Below, piece by piece: positions 26,273-37,683 of a stretch of DNA of 64,000 nt. Below the pieces are notes generated by a model, which was given only the letters and a program-made list of their open reading frames with translations, was not told the DNA's origin and did not search any database. Every line of letters begins with the position of its first letter. The stretch's first letter is position 1. The DNA is from Brachypodius melanocephalos (lineage: Eukaryota > Chordata > Aves > Passeriformes > Pycnonotidae): NCBI GenBank assembly GCA_013398615.1, contig VZSR01001459.1:7034628-7098627 (forward strand), written 5' to 3'. The translations under genes and the position numbers were made by a program.

Positions 26273-27611
26273 TGCAGTGTCTTCATGGGACACTACAAGG
26301 CAGAATATCTATTCTCCCTTGCAAAAATCTCCTAAATGGAAACGTTTTTTCCAGATTTTCACCCACACAGAACATCCTCCATGTCCCAGCCTGGAATAGC
26401 AGACATGGTTTCAGACCCTGGTGCAGACTGAACCACAGCAGAGCTCCATGGTGACATTCCTGTGTCCCCCAGCCCAGCAGCCACTCCGGCTGCATGCCTT
26501 GGTTCAGCCCAGATGCAAACCCCTCCCTGCTTAGCATCTTTCAGGTTGATCTCTGCACAATCCTCCCCTCCATTAGGCTAATTAATGAAGTGTTTCCAAG
26601 GAGCAGAAACATACTTGTTACCAAATTACAGGAGTCAGGCTGAAGCAGATCCTTTAAACAACCCCATCCTGACTAAGCTCTCCTAACCCTGTTTACCCAA
26701 TCTCCCTGCTCCAGCCCTTGGGTATCCCCAAAAAGCAGCAGCACTTTGCTGCTGCAGGACCGGTCTTTCCATGGCCCAGGGCACTGAGGACTGTTTCAAA
26801 CCTGCCCTTATGCAAGGAATCTGTCCAATTCCCCTCCTGGGTGAATTCTGCTGTGGCTCCCCTCCTGCATCCACACACCTGTGCTCACAGAGGGCAACTC
26901 CAGCGTTAAAAACACCCCAAAATCTCCTGCTCTCCCTGGCTTTTCCTCCTCAGCAGCTGCAGCGTGCATTTATTACAGTTTTGGGGGCTCTCACACATAA
27001 AACTCAAGCCTAGGGGAGCTGCCCACACTGCTTGGGCAACCCCAGCCCCCAAGGACTCCAGGGTTGCCAACCTCATCTCAAAAAAAAAGGTGTTTTTAAT
27101 CCCATAATGGCAATGATGGTGGCAGGACTGGCACGGGTTCCAACCCTCCCCACACAGCGTGCACACCACGATCACTGCACTATACAAACAGCCAGAGAAA
27201 CACTGCAGGAAAAAAAAAGCCCATCCTGAAGCATTTCAGAACGATGGACACGGAGCTAAACCTTTCCCAGAGGGATGCCAGCACACCATGGTGGTGCCCA
27301 GAGAACCCCACAGCTGAGAGGAACAGGGGGGCTCCCAGCCCACTCCTGCAGCCCTCGAAAGCCTCCCCACAATTTTATCCAATTTTATTACACGGATCCC
27401 ACGTCCCCCACAGGCTCTTTCCCACCTCCCTCGGTGGTGATGCTCAGGAAAGGTGAATTTACCCCCCCCTCACTTATCACCCATTAATTCCAGGATTGGA
27501 GCCCCACCGGGAAGGCGCAGAGCATCACCAGGCTGGGGTGAAAAGGATTTAACTACCCTGATCAAAAAACTTGGGGATGGAGAGCGGCGATGGCCCAGCC
27601 CCCTCCCACAG

Positions 27612-27665
27612 GGATTGATTTATTCCTTTGATTGATTTATTCCTTGGGTGATTTATTCCTTTATC
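27612..27665. repeat. Short tandem repeat of GATTTATTCCTT, three copies
   Basis: Three successive copies of a TGATTTATTCCTT core with slightly different spacers, about 17 bp apart. It lies just left of the CTCF-like motif. Confidence 0.85.
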
Positions 27666-27677
27666 CCGGGCAGAGCC

Positions 27678-27692
27678 TCACTAGAGGGCAGC
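27678..27692 (+). promoter_or_regulatory. CTCF-like motif
   Basis: TCACTAGAGGGCAGC matches the central 15 positions of the CTCF consensus (CCASYAGRKGGCRSY) at 14 of 15, the first base being the mismatch. It is the best such match I noticed in the window. It lies 76 bp left of the LTR. Occupancy cannot be inferred from sequence alone. Confidence 0.45.
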
Positions 27693-27768
27693 CAGCACAC
27701 GGCTCCCACACCCCAAACCTCCGCAGAACACGACACGCAAACAGCGCTGTGCAGCTCGGAAAGGACAG

Positions 27769-28195
27769 TGCTGAAACCCTGGCAACTTCGATTTTACAGG
27801 TTTAGTATACAGTAATATATATGGGGCGAGATGGAGGATTGAAGGCGTTGGCGAAACCCCTCTTCTTCACCTTCTTCTTCACGGTTTTGGGTGGGTTTTC
27901 CTAATTGGGTGAAACTGGTCCGCGCTGTGGACCTTGGTGGTCATTATTGGGTTAATAATAAATATTATTGGGTTAATAAAGTATAAATAATTTGGGTGTC
28001 ACCTCGTTATTGGGTAATTGGCACTTAAAAGACCTTGGGAAAAAGAGAGGAGCTGTTTTCTACCTTGTTAGCTAGAGCTCACAAGTTGTGAGACTGTGCT
28101 GGAGATAAGAATTAATAAACATCTAAGCCCAAACTGCATTAATCTCCTGTGCATTAATCTTGGCTCTAGCACGAAGAAAAGATAAGAAACCCACA
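27769..28195 (+). mobile_element. Solo LTR of an endogenous retrovirus with 6-bp target-site duplication
   Basis: The element starts TG and ends CA and is flanked by GGACAG on both sides (27763-27768 and 28196-28201). Reading on the plus strand, it has a TATAAATA box at 27982-27989 and a poly(A) signal AATAAA at 28114-28119, the U3-R-U5 order expected of an LTR. An ATTATTGGGTTAATAA segment is duplicated at 27943 and 27964 in U3. No second LTR, primer-binding site or gag/pol/env sequence is present, so this is a solo LTR left by recombination. A 6-bp duplication fits class II (ERVK-like) elements. The family name is not assigned. Confidence 0.8.
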
Positions 28196-28201
28196 GGACA
28201 G

Positions 28202-31200
28202 TAGGATGAGGGAGAAATAAAACACTTTATTAACCCCGTTCTGTGCATGTGGTGTGGTTCAGACAGGGGCTGGGACTCTCAGAGGGAAATTCCTTGCTCC
28301 CAACACCCCGACTGCTCAAACCCCTTCACCAACTCCAGCACTGAACCCTGCTTTTGATGGTTTTCCCCACAAAAGCACCAATATTTACTGAACAATGCAG
28401 GTTTTTCAGCAGAACCTCTAAATTTGTCTCCAGAACCCCAGGAAAAAGAGGCAGAGAGTTATTAGGCTACCTATAGAGGGGAAAACCAGCAAATAATAGA
28501 AAATCCCAGCAACTCACACATGAAAAAAACCAAAACCAACCAAAACAAAAAACCCACCCAAAATCCCCCCAAAAATCCACAAAAAAGCAACCAACAAAAA
28601 CAACAACAACAAACCAAAACAAACAAACAAAAACAAACACACAAAAAAAACCCCAAACCCACCAGACCCTAATTTTGTTTTCCTGCTCATACCAGACAAA
28701 CATAAATAAATGAACCAGCAGCACCACAGGAAAGTTTCCCTTTCCCATGGGAATACCCTGGACCTCACTGGCTAAATTCCTTCATGCCAGAAGCAGTGAG
28801 CTCAAACCCCAATGCTGGGAGACCTGCTCTGCATTTTAGGTATTTACAGTAAATAATCACCATGGTGTAATTGCCTTTGTTTGGCAACAACACCTTATCC
28901 TGTTAGGAAATACCATGGGAATAGGGATTTAAGGTGGATGGTGTAAGTTCTCACCAGGATTTAATAACCTCCACTGGGACTGATTTGTTTAGATCAATAG
29001 TTAAACAGATCAGATATTCCCAGTGGACCCTTTTCTGATGGTGTGTTATTTATGGGAGGGGCCAGCAATCTGATCCAAAACTACCTGGAGCCTTTCCAGG
29101 CTGGGTCAGCCCCCCCAGAGCCAACAGATGGTTCTGGAGGGGCTTGAACCCAGCACAGCCCCGTGGATGACCCCATCTCAGCAGGGACTGCCCTTCAGGC
29201 ACTTCTGCTCCACACTATAACCAACCAAATTCAGTTTTATTATAGATAAAAGTCTTCACAATTTGATCTCTGTTGGAAGAAAATTGCTCTCGGACTAGAG
29301 AGGAACATAATTTAAAATACACTGCCAAGAAGAACATTGGTTTTTAAGAAGAGGACAATTTTCCTCCTTGTAAGTTGCTCTCAAGCTCTCCAAGGCCATC
29401 ATGGTCCCAGCTCCAAACCCAGACCCCAAATGTCAGATCCCAAATGTCTCCTTGCTTTGGGGAGTGAAACACACCACATCCAAGAGCCCCCCTGTGAGAA
29501 ATGAGTATTGCCCATAGCCACCATGTCATTAATGGTTTCCTGCTCTGTGCATTCTAAGAGCACTCTGGCAAGCTGGAATTTGTTTCATACACATTTTTTC
29601 CAGTCTGTCCCTTGATCCACCTGAGGTCACAGCAAGATGACAGGACAGGGGCCACCCTTCACTCTGTTACTAGAAAGGGAGCCACTGTGGGGAAGAATCT
29701 GCAGGGCAGCACATGAGGTCACTGCCTGAGACACCTGCAGCAGCTTAGAAACTTGGACAGAATGAAGAATTAGCCCTTTTTCCAGGATTCCTGAATATTA
29801 TTACTCCTTTCCTTGAACAGGGATTTTCACTTATGAATACATCAGAAATAAGAAAGCAAGATGGCTTGTGTTAAAGAGCATCCTAGGACTTTATAAGCAA
29901 TACATACACGCCAAAACCTCATATTGGATTTTTTTTTTTTTTGTTTTATTTTCCAACTCCAGTAATTTAGCAGCACATATTGATTTTGAAAGACTGGGCA
30001 AAGCTAAATGAGCAGGATGCAGGGGCAGCCAGGAGTAACTGCTGAGCCAGAGAAAGGACTAAAAAGAATAGGAAAAAAAATAATATCACTTAATCAAAAA
30101 AGATTAAAGAGTGAGTCCATGTTTCCCCCACCCCGTTTGAATGGCAAACTTCCCATCAGATTAAAGAGACCACTTAAAACCAGAATGTCTTCCATCAGAA
30201 GTCTGGGTACAAAAAGGGAAACCAGCTCATGTTGTCCAGAGACTCAAATATTCTTTCAGTTTATTCTAAAAAGAGAAACGTATAGAAAAAAAGATAATGC
30301 ATCTTTCCTTTTTCCTCAACTAAAATAGTATTTAGCGCAGGACCGCAGGCACTGCTGGGACTGACACAGGGCTCATGAGCCACTGTGGAGGCAAAGTCCT
30401 TCCCAGAGTGTCAAATCCACATGGGATACTCAGGATCAGCCCCTTCCACCTGCCCTCAGGGCACTCACACCAGCAGGAGGCTCAGGGCATCCTTTGAGTG
30501 AATATTAAGTTCTCCAAGTTCTGGATGGGCTCCTAGGAAAGATCCCACCTTCCCAAAAGTGAGCTGCAGCACAGGGCTAGGGAAAACCTCCCCAAGCCCT
30601 GGGGACAAGGGGACAACACAACCTCCCCCCTCCTGTAACACAGCACAGGGTGCCCATCCTCTCCTTGAACAGAACTGTATTCTGTTTAAAACCAGGAGAA
30701 AAGGGAACAGTGTATGGGGACAGGATTAGTGTTCAAAATTAATTAACAGATAATGCCCCAACAAATGAGTTTCATCCCAGTTTATTCCCTCTGTCCCAGA
30801 GGGAGAACATCCTTCTTATCAGAGCAGCAGAGAAAGTGAGGACAAGCCTAATAAAAAGACAAGCTGCACTTGTTATTTTTAACTAATTCTCCCCGGTTTG
30901 TTCCACGCTACTTTAATTAAATAGCTGAGATTGTGGTAAGAGCCCAGTCTTGCACCAGCACTAATCTGCAGTGCCCTGCAAGGCAGAGAGGGGCTTGGCT
31001 GGAGCTGCTGGGCACAATTTCTCAGGAGGCTGTGCCATATTACCCCAGGAGAGGGAAAACCCATGCTCCTGCAGAGCTGTGACTCTGCTCTGTGTGCCAG
31101 GGGGTGTTACATTCTCCAGGTGATGCTTCCTCACCAGGCACCTGTGCAGCAATGCTGAGGTTGACAACTCTTCATTTCTTCTGGTCCCTGACACCTCCAG

Positions 31201-34200
31201 AGGTAGAGGTTTGGTGATTTCTTTTAGGGTTTTGGTAGGGGCGTTTTTAAGAAACTTTCAGATATTTTTTTCCATCCAGAAGCACTCTTCTAACCAAAGC
31301 ATTGCTCTGCTCTGTTGCAGTTAAATAAAAGCTCAGGCTACACTCAAGATTAGATCTAGCAAAGACTCGGCAAGGACAAGCTGCTCCTCAAAGCCCATCA
31401 GACAAAGCTGGGGCCTGGGACTGTGAGAAGAGGGCAGTAGGGTCCCTCCCCAGCACACATCCAAATGTACCCTGTGATGGGCCAACTTGCAGCATACCCC
31501 ACCCCAAACTCGCAGTAATCAGGGCAAAAGGAAGGGAAATATCTTGAGAGAGGTGAGCAGAGGTGCAGCTGGCAGCACTCCCCAAGCCCAGCTTCCCACA
31601 GCATCAGGCACTTCAGGAATAGAGGAACTCTCCCCTCCAAACACGAATCCAACCATTTCACTTCATCTCTGCACCAGCCAAATGAATCCCTGATGCAGTC
31701 CCATGGGGTTCCCAGTGTTTAGAATTTTCCAAGGAGCAGGGCTGGTCAGTCTCCAGCCCTGGCAGCCTGCAGGACCCTTTGCAGCACTGAGGGTCCCCCT
31801 GCCAGAGCTGTGGAGCAAGAGGCAGGGGGACCCTGCTGGAGAAATGATCCTGTGGTGCCTCAGCTAAGGGGTCTCAGGGTAGAGACTTCTGTCTCCAATT
31901 TGGGTTCTGATAAATGATGTTCTTGGGCAATAATCACTAATCCTGTCAGGGGAGACCTCGATGACAACAGCACTGAGTCATCCCCCTTGCATAGAGCCCC
32001 CAATGGCTTTCACTCCCCCTTCCAGGACTTGATTCAAAACAGTCCCATCTGTTTTCAAAGCTCCTTATCTGTTTGCTTCAGCCTGCAGCTCACAAGTTTG
32101 CTCTTTTTCCCCTCTCCTTAGGGAAAGGCCACGTGTACCAATATGGGCAGTGGGTTCAGGCAGCACTGAGGAATGAGTGGATGTGGCTCCTGTAATCACT
32201 GGTTTGAGTGATCTCTGCACCCTGAATCACTCTGCTGAGCCACTCTTTGCAAGTGTTGTCCCACACAGCTGCAGCTCAATTCAGCCTGGAAAAACATTTA
32301 TCCCCTTCACCACCTAGGAAAGTTTATTTTCCTTTAGCATGAACCATTACACATAACACAACCTAGAAGAAGATGACAAGCAAAACCAAATTGGACACAT
32401 TTTAAATGCCTATTAAGTTTTAGATATTAGTTCCAAGATCAAGAAATGCCAGCTGTTGCTTCTGCTCATTTTCTGGGACAGGTATAATAAAAGAAAAGGA
32501 TTTTGGAGGAATGCACTCAAAGCTTAAGCTGAAAGGGAAGGTGGCAGAGGAAGCAGCCCCCTCCAGCAGTGAATTACTCCACCATATCACAAATGCAAAT
32601 GTGGACAATCCTGTTAAACAGGCTCAAAGCAATTGAGTCTCATAGTGAAGTTCACTGAAACTACAGGAATTTGCCCTCGAAACCTTCCTTCAAGTACCCA
32701 TGTCTGCACTTAGAGATCATAGGAGGCATCTAATAGATAAAATTATCGACCTTTCCAAAGCTCACTTTAAGCTGCCTACAGGGAATCACATAATTATGGG
32801 ATGAAAGATAAAGCTTTGTCTGGGATAAGGCAGCACAAAGCAGTGAGAAATGCATTATACAGTTATCATCATTTGGGCTTCTTTCCAGCTGCCTCCTGAG
32901 GTTCCTGTTTCCAGGATCTCCTCAGCTGCCCTGAGATTCACAAACCGACCAAAGGGAGAGCAGCACTTGCAATTTCAACACTCCAAGAGTCTGGGCTGTA
33001 AGATGTAAGGAAAGAAATCAAAAGCAAAGGGCCACAACCCTTCAAGAGCTGCAAACATCATGGAGATCATCATTCCCCATCATCTGTGATCTGTCATTCT
33101 GTGATTACCAGGAAGGGCTGGAGCTGCAGCAGCATCTAAAAACACCATGGGCAGACAGTAAGGGAGTATAAAACCTCATTCTTAGGGCACAGAACAACCA
33201 CTAAATCACAGGGGTGAGGGTAAAAGCTTCCTCCAAGGACTGGCTCGCCCATAGTTGTTCTGAATCAAGATGCAACTGTCAGCTGGCTCCTGTCCCTTGA
33301 AATTACTTCCATCTGCCTTCACCCAGCCAAGCTTCTGGCATAAACAAAACCCTTACAACCAAACATCCTCTCTCTCCACACCCCACCGTGCATTCCATTC
33401 TGGGAAGAGCAGATTCCACGCTGACCTACAGCTCTGCAGACAAGCTGAAACACCCCTGGCCTGTTTTATTTTGGAAGAGAGGTGGGGGGCAGCTGTCTCC
33501 CAACACAACCTTTCTTCCCATTGCAGGGGAACAAGCAGAGGCTGCTGGCTGCTCCCTGTGTCCTTCACTAAGAGACAAAAGGGCATAATCCACACCAAAA
33601 TTTGCAGCAAAGCTACCCAGCACCTAGCAAAGTCCCAGGCTTTTTTCATCTTGGACCTGCTTCCATCCCATCCCATCTTCCTGTCATCCCCTAGGAGAGG
33701 GGAGCTTTGCCCACAAGACCTCCCAGTGCATCCCCAGGAATTGCTGTGTGTGTTGAAGCACTTATCAGTCAGATTCAGAAGAACAGAATCCATTCTGCTC
33801 CAGGATGGCAGAGCTGGAGTGCCGGACTTAACAGGGATACAGTGATATGCAGCTTCAGTGCAAAAGATCACATTAAACTTGAGAGATTTTGCATTTTCTC
33901 ATGGACCCCACTCCTTCATAATAAAGGAACTGAAGCACAGACCTGACTGCACACAAAAAGCCAATTCCAGAGCCTGGAGCACAGCTCCATCCCAGCATCT
34001 ACCATACAGTCCACTGCACTGTCCTTAAGCATATTAAAAAAATAAACCCTGCAGTTATCCTTCTTTTGGCTTTTTTTTTTTTTTCTTCCTCCTATTTTAT
34101 TTTGTTACTGTATGCTCCAGTTGCTGTTGGAAAGCAATTTCTGGTCCAGGCTCTAGGTCCATTTAACAATTCAACTAATAATTGTATTTTATTTCTCAGA

Positions 34201-35327
34201 CTATTAGCATGTAATGGAGCAGCAGCAGCCTTGGCTCCTGCTGTCTGGGAAGAGAGAGAATTTGTGCCAAGGGCTAAGTGCATTGCCTTGGGTCAGCTGC
34301 TCCCTCCAAATCCCAGAGTGCATTATCTTGGGAGTGGGAATTCACCCCACTCTGCTCTCAGCAGGAACTGGAGCTCCCAGTTGCTTTTCAAAAGATAAAG
34401 AAATATCAGTGTATTTCCTAGTGCTTCTCCCCTTCTGAACTCCTCCCAAATAACAGAAAGCTGCCTAAATGAGATGTGCACACTCACAGAACAAGTTAAT
34501 TAATGGTCTCAGCCTAAATTGGTGAAACCAGCATGCCTTGAGCAATGATTTAGCACTTCAACACTCCCTGCCAGACTTTCACCTTCCAATCGGTCTTTAA
34601 TCCCCAATATTAACATTTAGCTCCCCGCTGAGGGGCCTCTTCCAACACTCAGCTCTTTGGGAGCTCATTCTGAAGACAGAAAGAAGGATGCCAGGTTCCC
34701 ACTGAGCTCAGGAGCTGGAATGGGGCTGCAGAGCTGAGGGGGAACATCTGCAACATCTGCCCAGCCCCACAGCAACTGACAGGAGAGTGTGCAAGGGATG
34801 AGCCCTTCAACCCCAGTCAGACCAGCAAAGAGCCTCATTTCTGAGGTACCAAAGCTCCTACAGAAGCAGGTTTAAAATTAAGATTCCTCCCTGCTGAACG
34901 AAGCCTGTTCTGATCCTGCTTCATCCTGCCAGCATCTTCTCTGGTGAGATGTGTTTCCTTTTATGAAAGAAGAGAGCAAAGAGAAGAGAGCTGGGGAAGG
35001 AGGAAACATTTCTAGGAGCTGCACAGGTGTGTTTGTCCAGCATGCTCAGGTCCTGGCTTGCAGCAATCACTGTACCCAGGTATCTGCTGCACACACTGGA
35101 GTGGACTGGTGGCTGCTCTGAAAACCCAGCCAGGGTCAGTCACAGCCAGGGAGAGCATCACTCTGCCTGGGACAGGCTCCACAGAGCAGAGGTGACAAGG
35201 ACAGAGGGGTCTGAGCTGGCGCCAAGCTCAAGGAGCCTCTGCTGCAGGGTTTGTAGAGATCTTTCTCCTGCAGAGGCTGAGCCCAGGCTGGGCTCCGGGG
35301 CAGCAGGCAGAGAGAAAACCCAAAGAA
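28202..35327. other. Stretch without a supportable gene
   Basis: No gene was recognised. It contains an A/C-rich tract (28522-28664), a T run near 29930, and otherwise ordinary non-coding sequence. A 191-codon open frame at 33270-33845 on the plus strand has no recognisable domain and is not called. Confidence 0.6.
28522..28664. repeat. Long A/C-rich tract with CAAAA and CCAAAA units
   Basis: About 140 bp of A and C with very few other bases, in irregular CAAAA, CCAAAA and ACAACA units. The minus strand reads as T/G-rich and produces spurious hydrophobic open frames of Phe, Val, Cys and Trp. Confidence 0.85.
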
Positions 35328-35475
35328 CTGGTGGACTCCTCATTCCTGGAAATGTTCAGAAAACATGCAGGTGTGGTGCTTAGGGATGTGGTTTAGTGGT
35401 GGAGCTGGCAGTGCTGGGTTCATGGTGGGACTCAGTGGTCCTAGAGGGCTTTTCCAGCCTCATTGATTGTGAGAT
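35328..35475 (+). mobile_element. CR1 LINE 3' fragment
   Basis: The order of blocks matches an avian CR1 3' end: ATTCCTGGAAATGTTCAGAA, GTGCTTAGGGATGTGGTTTA, a GTGGAGCTGGCAGTGCTGGG block and CTTTTCCAGCCTCATTGATT near the end. It is truncated at its 5' end and lacks the terminal octamer repeats. Confidence 0.8.
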
Positions 35476-37111
35476 CAGAGGCAGGGAGCAGGGGGAGGAC
35501 TGGAGCACAGCCAGGCCCTGCTCAGCCCACGAGGGGGTCAGCACCTTCCCCTCTTGCACAAGACCTGTCTGATCCCTGAAGATGCAACAACAGATGGGGA
35601 AGAAGAAAACCAGGGCTGTCCCCACTCACCCACCCCCAGACCATCTCCAGGAGGAGCAGAGCAGGCACCACCCCTGTTCCCTGCCCAGCTCCAGCAGAAC
35701 CCATCTTTGCTGGGACACAGCCACTGGGTCAGGCAGGGGACACGGGGACAGCAAAGCCCAAGGGATGCAGCAGAGCATTCTGACACCTCTGACCAAAGCC
35801 AGGGAAGCAGCTACACACAGAAACCTACTCCAGCACTCCCCAGTTCTTATCCAATTATGACATAATTCTTTCCTTCCCCTCAAGGATTAAAGCAACAAAG
35901 AGGGAGCACAAAGGGAGAAGTGGGAGGGCTGCAGCAGCATGAGGGAGATGAGAAAGCAGGGGCTCCTGCCTTTGATGTTTGGATGATCACATCATTGCAA
36001 TTACTGTGTCAAGGGCTCTGCAGTGTCACTGGTAAATAAATCATCCAAGGAAATTAACTGTGCAGGGAGCTTGCACCACTAGTCTCAGCAGGTAAAAATG
36101 AGAACGGAGGAGTCAAAGCATTGCAAACACAGGAAAAACTCCAAAATGCTAGGAAAACAAAGTAACATTTCAAATTATTTCTATAACAAATATATAATCT
36201 GTGTAGGTGCCTGTACAAGGAACATAGAGACTTTAGATTCATCTACTGTTCTTTGGAAAATCAAGCCATTATTTAATCATGCGTAGTCTTATTGCAGACA
36301 GAGAGAGGATAAAGAACTCATTTGTCTCGTACAAGAAAGAATCTGGCACTTGATACCTGTCCTGATACAGCATTAAAAACTATGCAATACACTAATTATT
36401 CTCCTTCATCACAAAAAACCTGAAGTTCTCTCTTCCCCTCCCCTGCTGTCACAATGAGGTGATCACAGTAACACAGAATTTCACACCTCACTCTATTTCA
36501 GAATGATCCGAAGTAAAATTCCACCCCAAGCACCTGACGATCGGTTGAGCTGAGCTCTCTGCTGTGGCTGATGCCCATTTCCAAGATGAAAACAGATCCA
36601 TACAAAGAAGCTTGCTCAAGATCACCGGTGCCAGGAGCAGCCAGAGCTCCCACCCACCCTACCCAGCCACAGCTCCTGACAGAAAACACCCCAAATGAGC
36701 AAATGGATGGGATGGAGCAGAGGCTAAAGCCTGACTGACAGAGACATTCAGCCTCTTTCCTCTCTGTGTCCTCTGCTCTCATTCAGTCTCTCCAGCCTCA
36801 CCAAGTCCAATTTCTTCTCAGCTGTCTGCCCTAAGCTCCCTCATCCTTCCCTCCCAGCCCAGAGGTGAAGCTCCAGAAATGCTTTCTAAATGCCTGCTTT
36901 GCAATTCAGAACATCCCTAAACTGTTCCATCAGCTCAGTATTTGCCTGTAATCCCCTTTGGATCTGAAGTGTTTATACAGTATTACTTGCAAGATTTAAC
37001 TCAAAGATAATTAATTCAGTTCTGTGATTTTTGGCTTCATTTTGACTTTAGGGCAGCAAAAGAAAACCATTGCTTGAATCAAAGCATTTAGAAATCTGAC
37101 AAACTGATTTA

Positions 37112-37162
37112 CAGCCCTGCAGAGAACTTTTTAGCCCTGCAGAGAACTTTTTTTTTTTTTTT
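37112..37162. repeat. 20-bp tandem duplication ending in poly(T)
   Basis: AGCCCTGCAGAGAACTTTTT occurs twice with a 20-bp period, the second copy running into a T stretch. It is a local duplication. Confidence 0.85.
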
Positions 37163-37434
37163 AAATACAAACTTGTTCCACTGTTACCCACCCCAATTTT
37201 TGTTTAAACCCACCTACCCATGGTGGGAGCACAAGTCCTATAATCACACACTTAACTGCTGTATCATGTTTATTTTAATCAGAACCCATCCCATTCAAGT
37301 TGCAAGTATTTAAAGCCCAGAGCTGGAGTGGGAGAGCAAATTAAAATGAGAGAAGCAGTGACAGTGATGGCACCCACCAACGTGAGCAAGCACAGCACGT
37401 GTCACTGCTCTGCAGCCCACCCAGGGCAGGGGAT

Positions 37435-37683
37435 GCAAAGGATAAGAGGGATGGCTTCAGACTTACAGAGGGCAGGACTGGATTGGGGAAAAATGCTTTA
37501 TTGGGAGAGTGGTGAGGCTCTGGCACAGGGTGCCCAGAGAAGCTTTGGCTGCCCCATCCCTGGAAGTGTCCAAGGCCAGGCTGGATCAGGTTTGGAGCAG
37601 CTTGGGATAGTGGAAGGTGTCCCTGCCCATTGGAACCAGATGATCTTTAGTGTCCCTTCCAACCCAAACCATCCTGTAACCAC
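37435..37683 (+). mobile_element. CR1 LINE 3' fragment, longest in the window
   Basis: About 250 bp of a CR1 3' region in plus orientation. Recognisable blocks are GATAAGAGGGATGGCTTCAG, GGAAAAATGCTTTATTGGGA, a GTGCCCAGAGAAGC block, CAAGGCCAGGCTGGATCAGG, AGTGGAAGGTGTCCCTGCCC and TCCCTTCCAACCCAAACCAT at the 3' end. The 5' end is truncated, as is normal for this family. No reverse-transcriptase coding remains. Confidence 0.92.

Larger units (their letters stand above)
12714..27611. other. Long stretch without a supportable gene (upstream or intronic)
   Basis: No protein, tRNA or rRNA gene was recognised. Open frames here, including a 260-codon one at 18035-18817 on the plus strand, lack ATG starts or recognisable domains. 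Features inside are simple repeats, listed separately. AT-rich, low-repeat blocks at about 16560-17000 and 19420-19820 contain many ATTA/TAAT motifs and look like candidate conserved non-coding elements, but conservation cannot be judged from one genome. If the CpG island near 57.7 kb is a distal FRMD4B promoter, this stretch is intronic; otherwise it is intergenic. Confidence 0.6.

Noticed and set aside
26099..26335. 78-codon hydrophobic open frame
   Set aside because: Its Phe/His-rich part is simply the translated 26-bp duplication; no homology was recognised.
28467..28768. Phe/Val/Trp/Cys-rich minus-strand open frames resembling membrane proteins
   Set aside because: They are translations of the A/C-rich tract on the opposite strand.
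33080..33110. Possible decayed CR1 tail (ATTCTGTGATT)
   Set aside because: Only the terminal octamer-like segment is present and the upstream CR1 blocks are missing.
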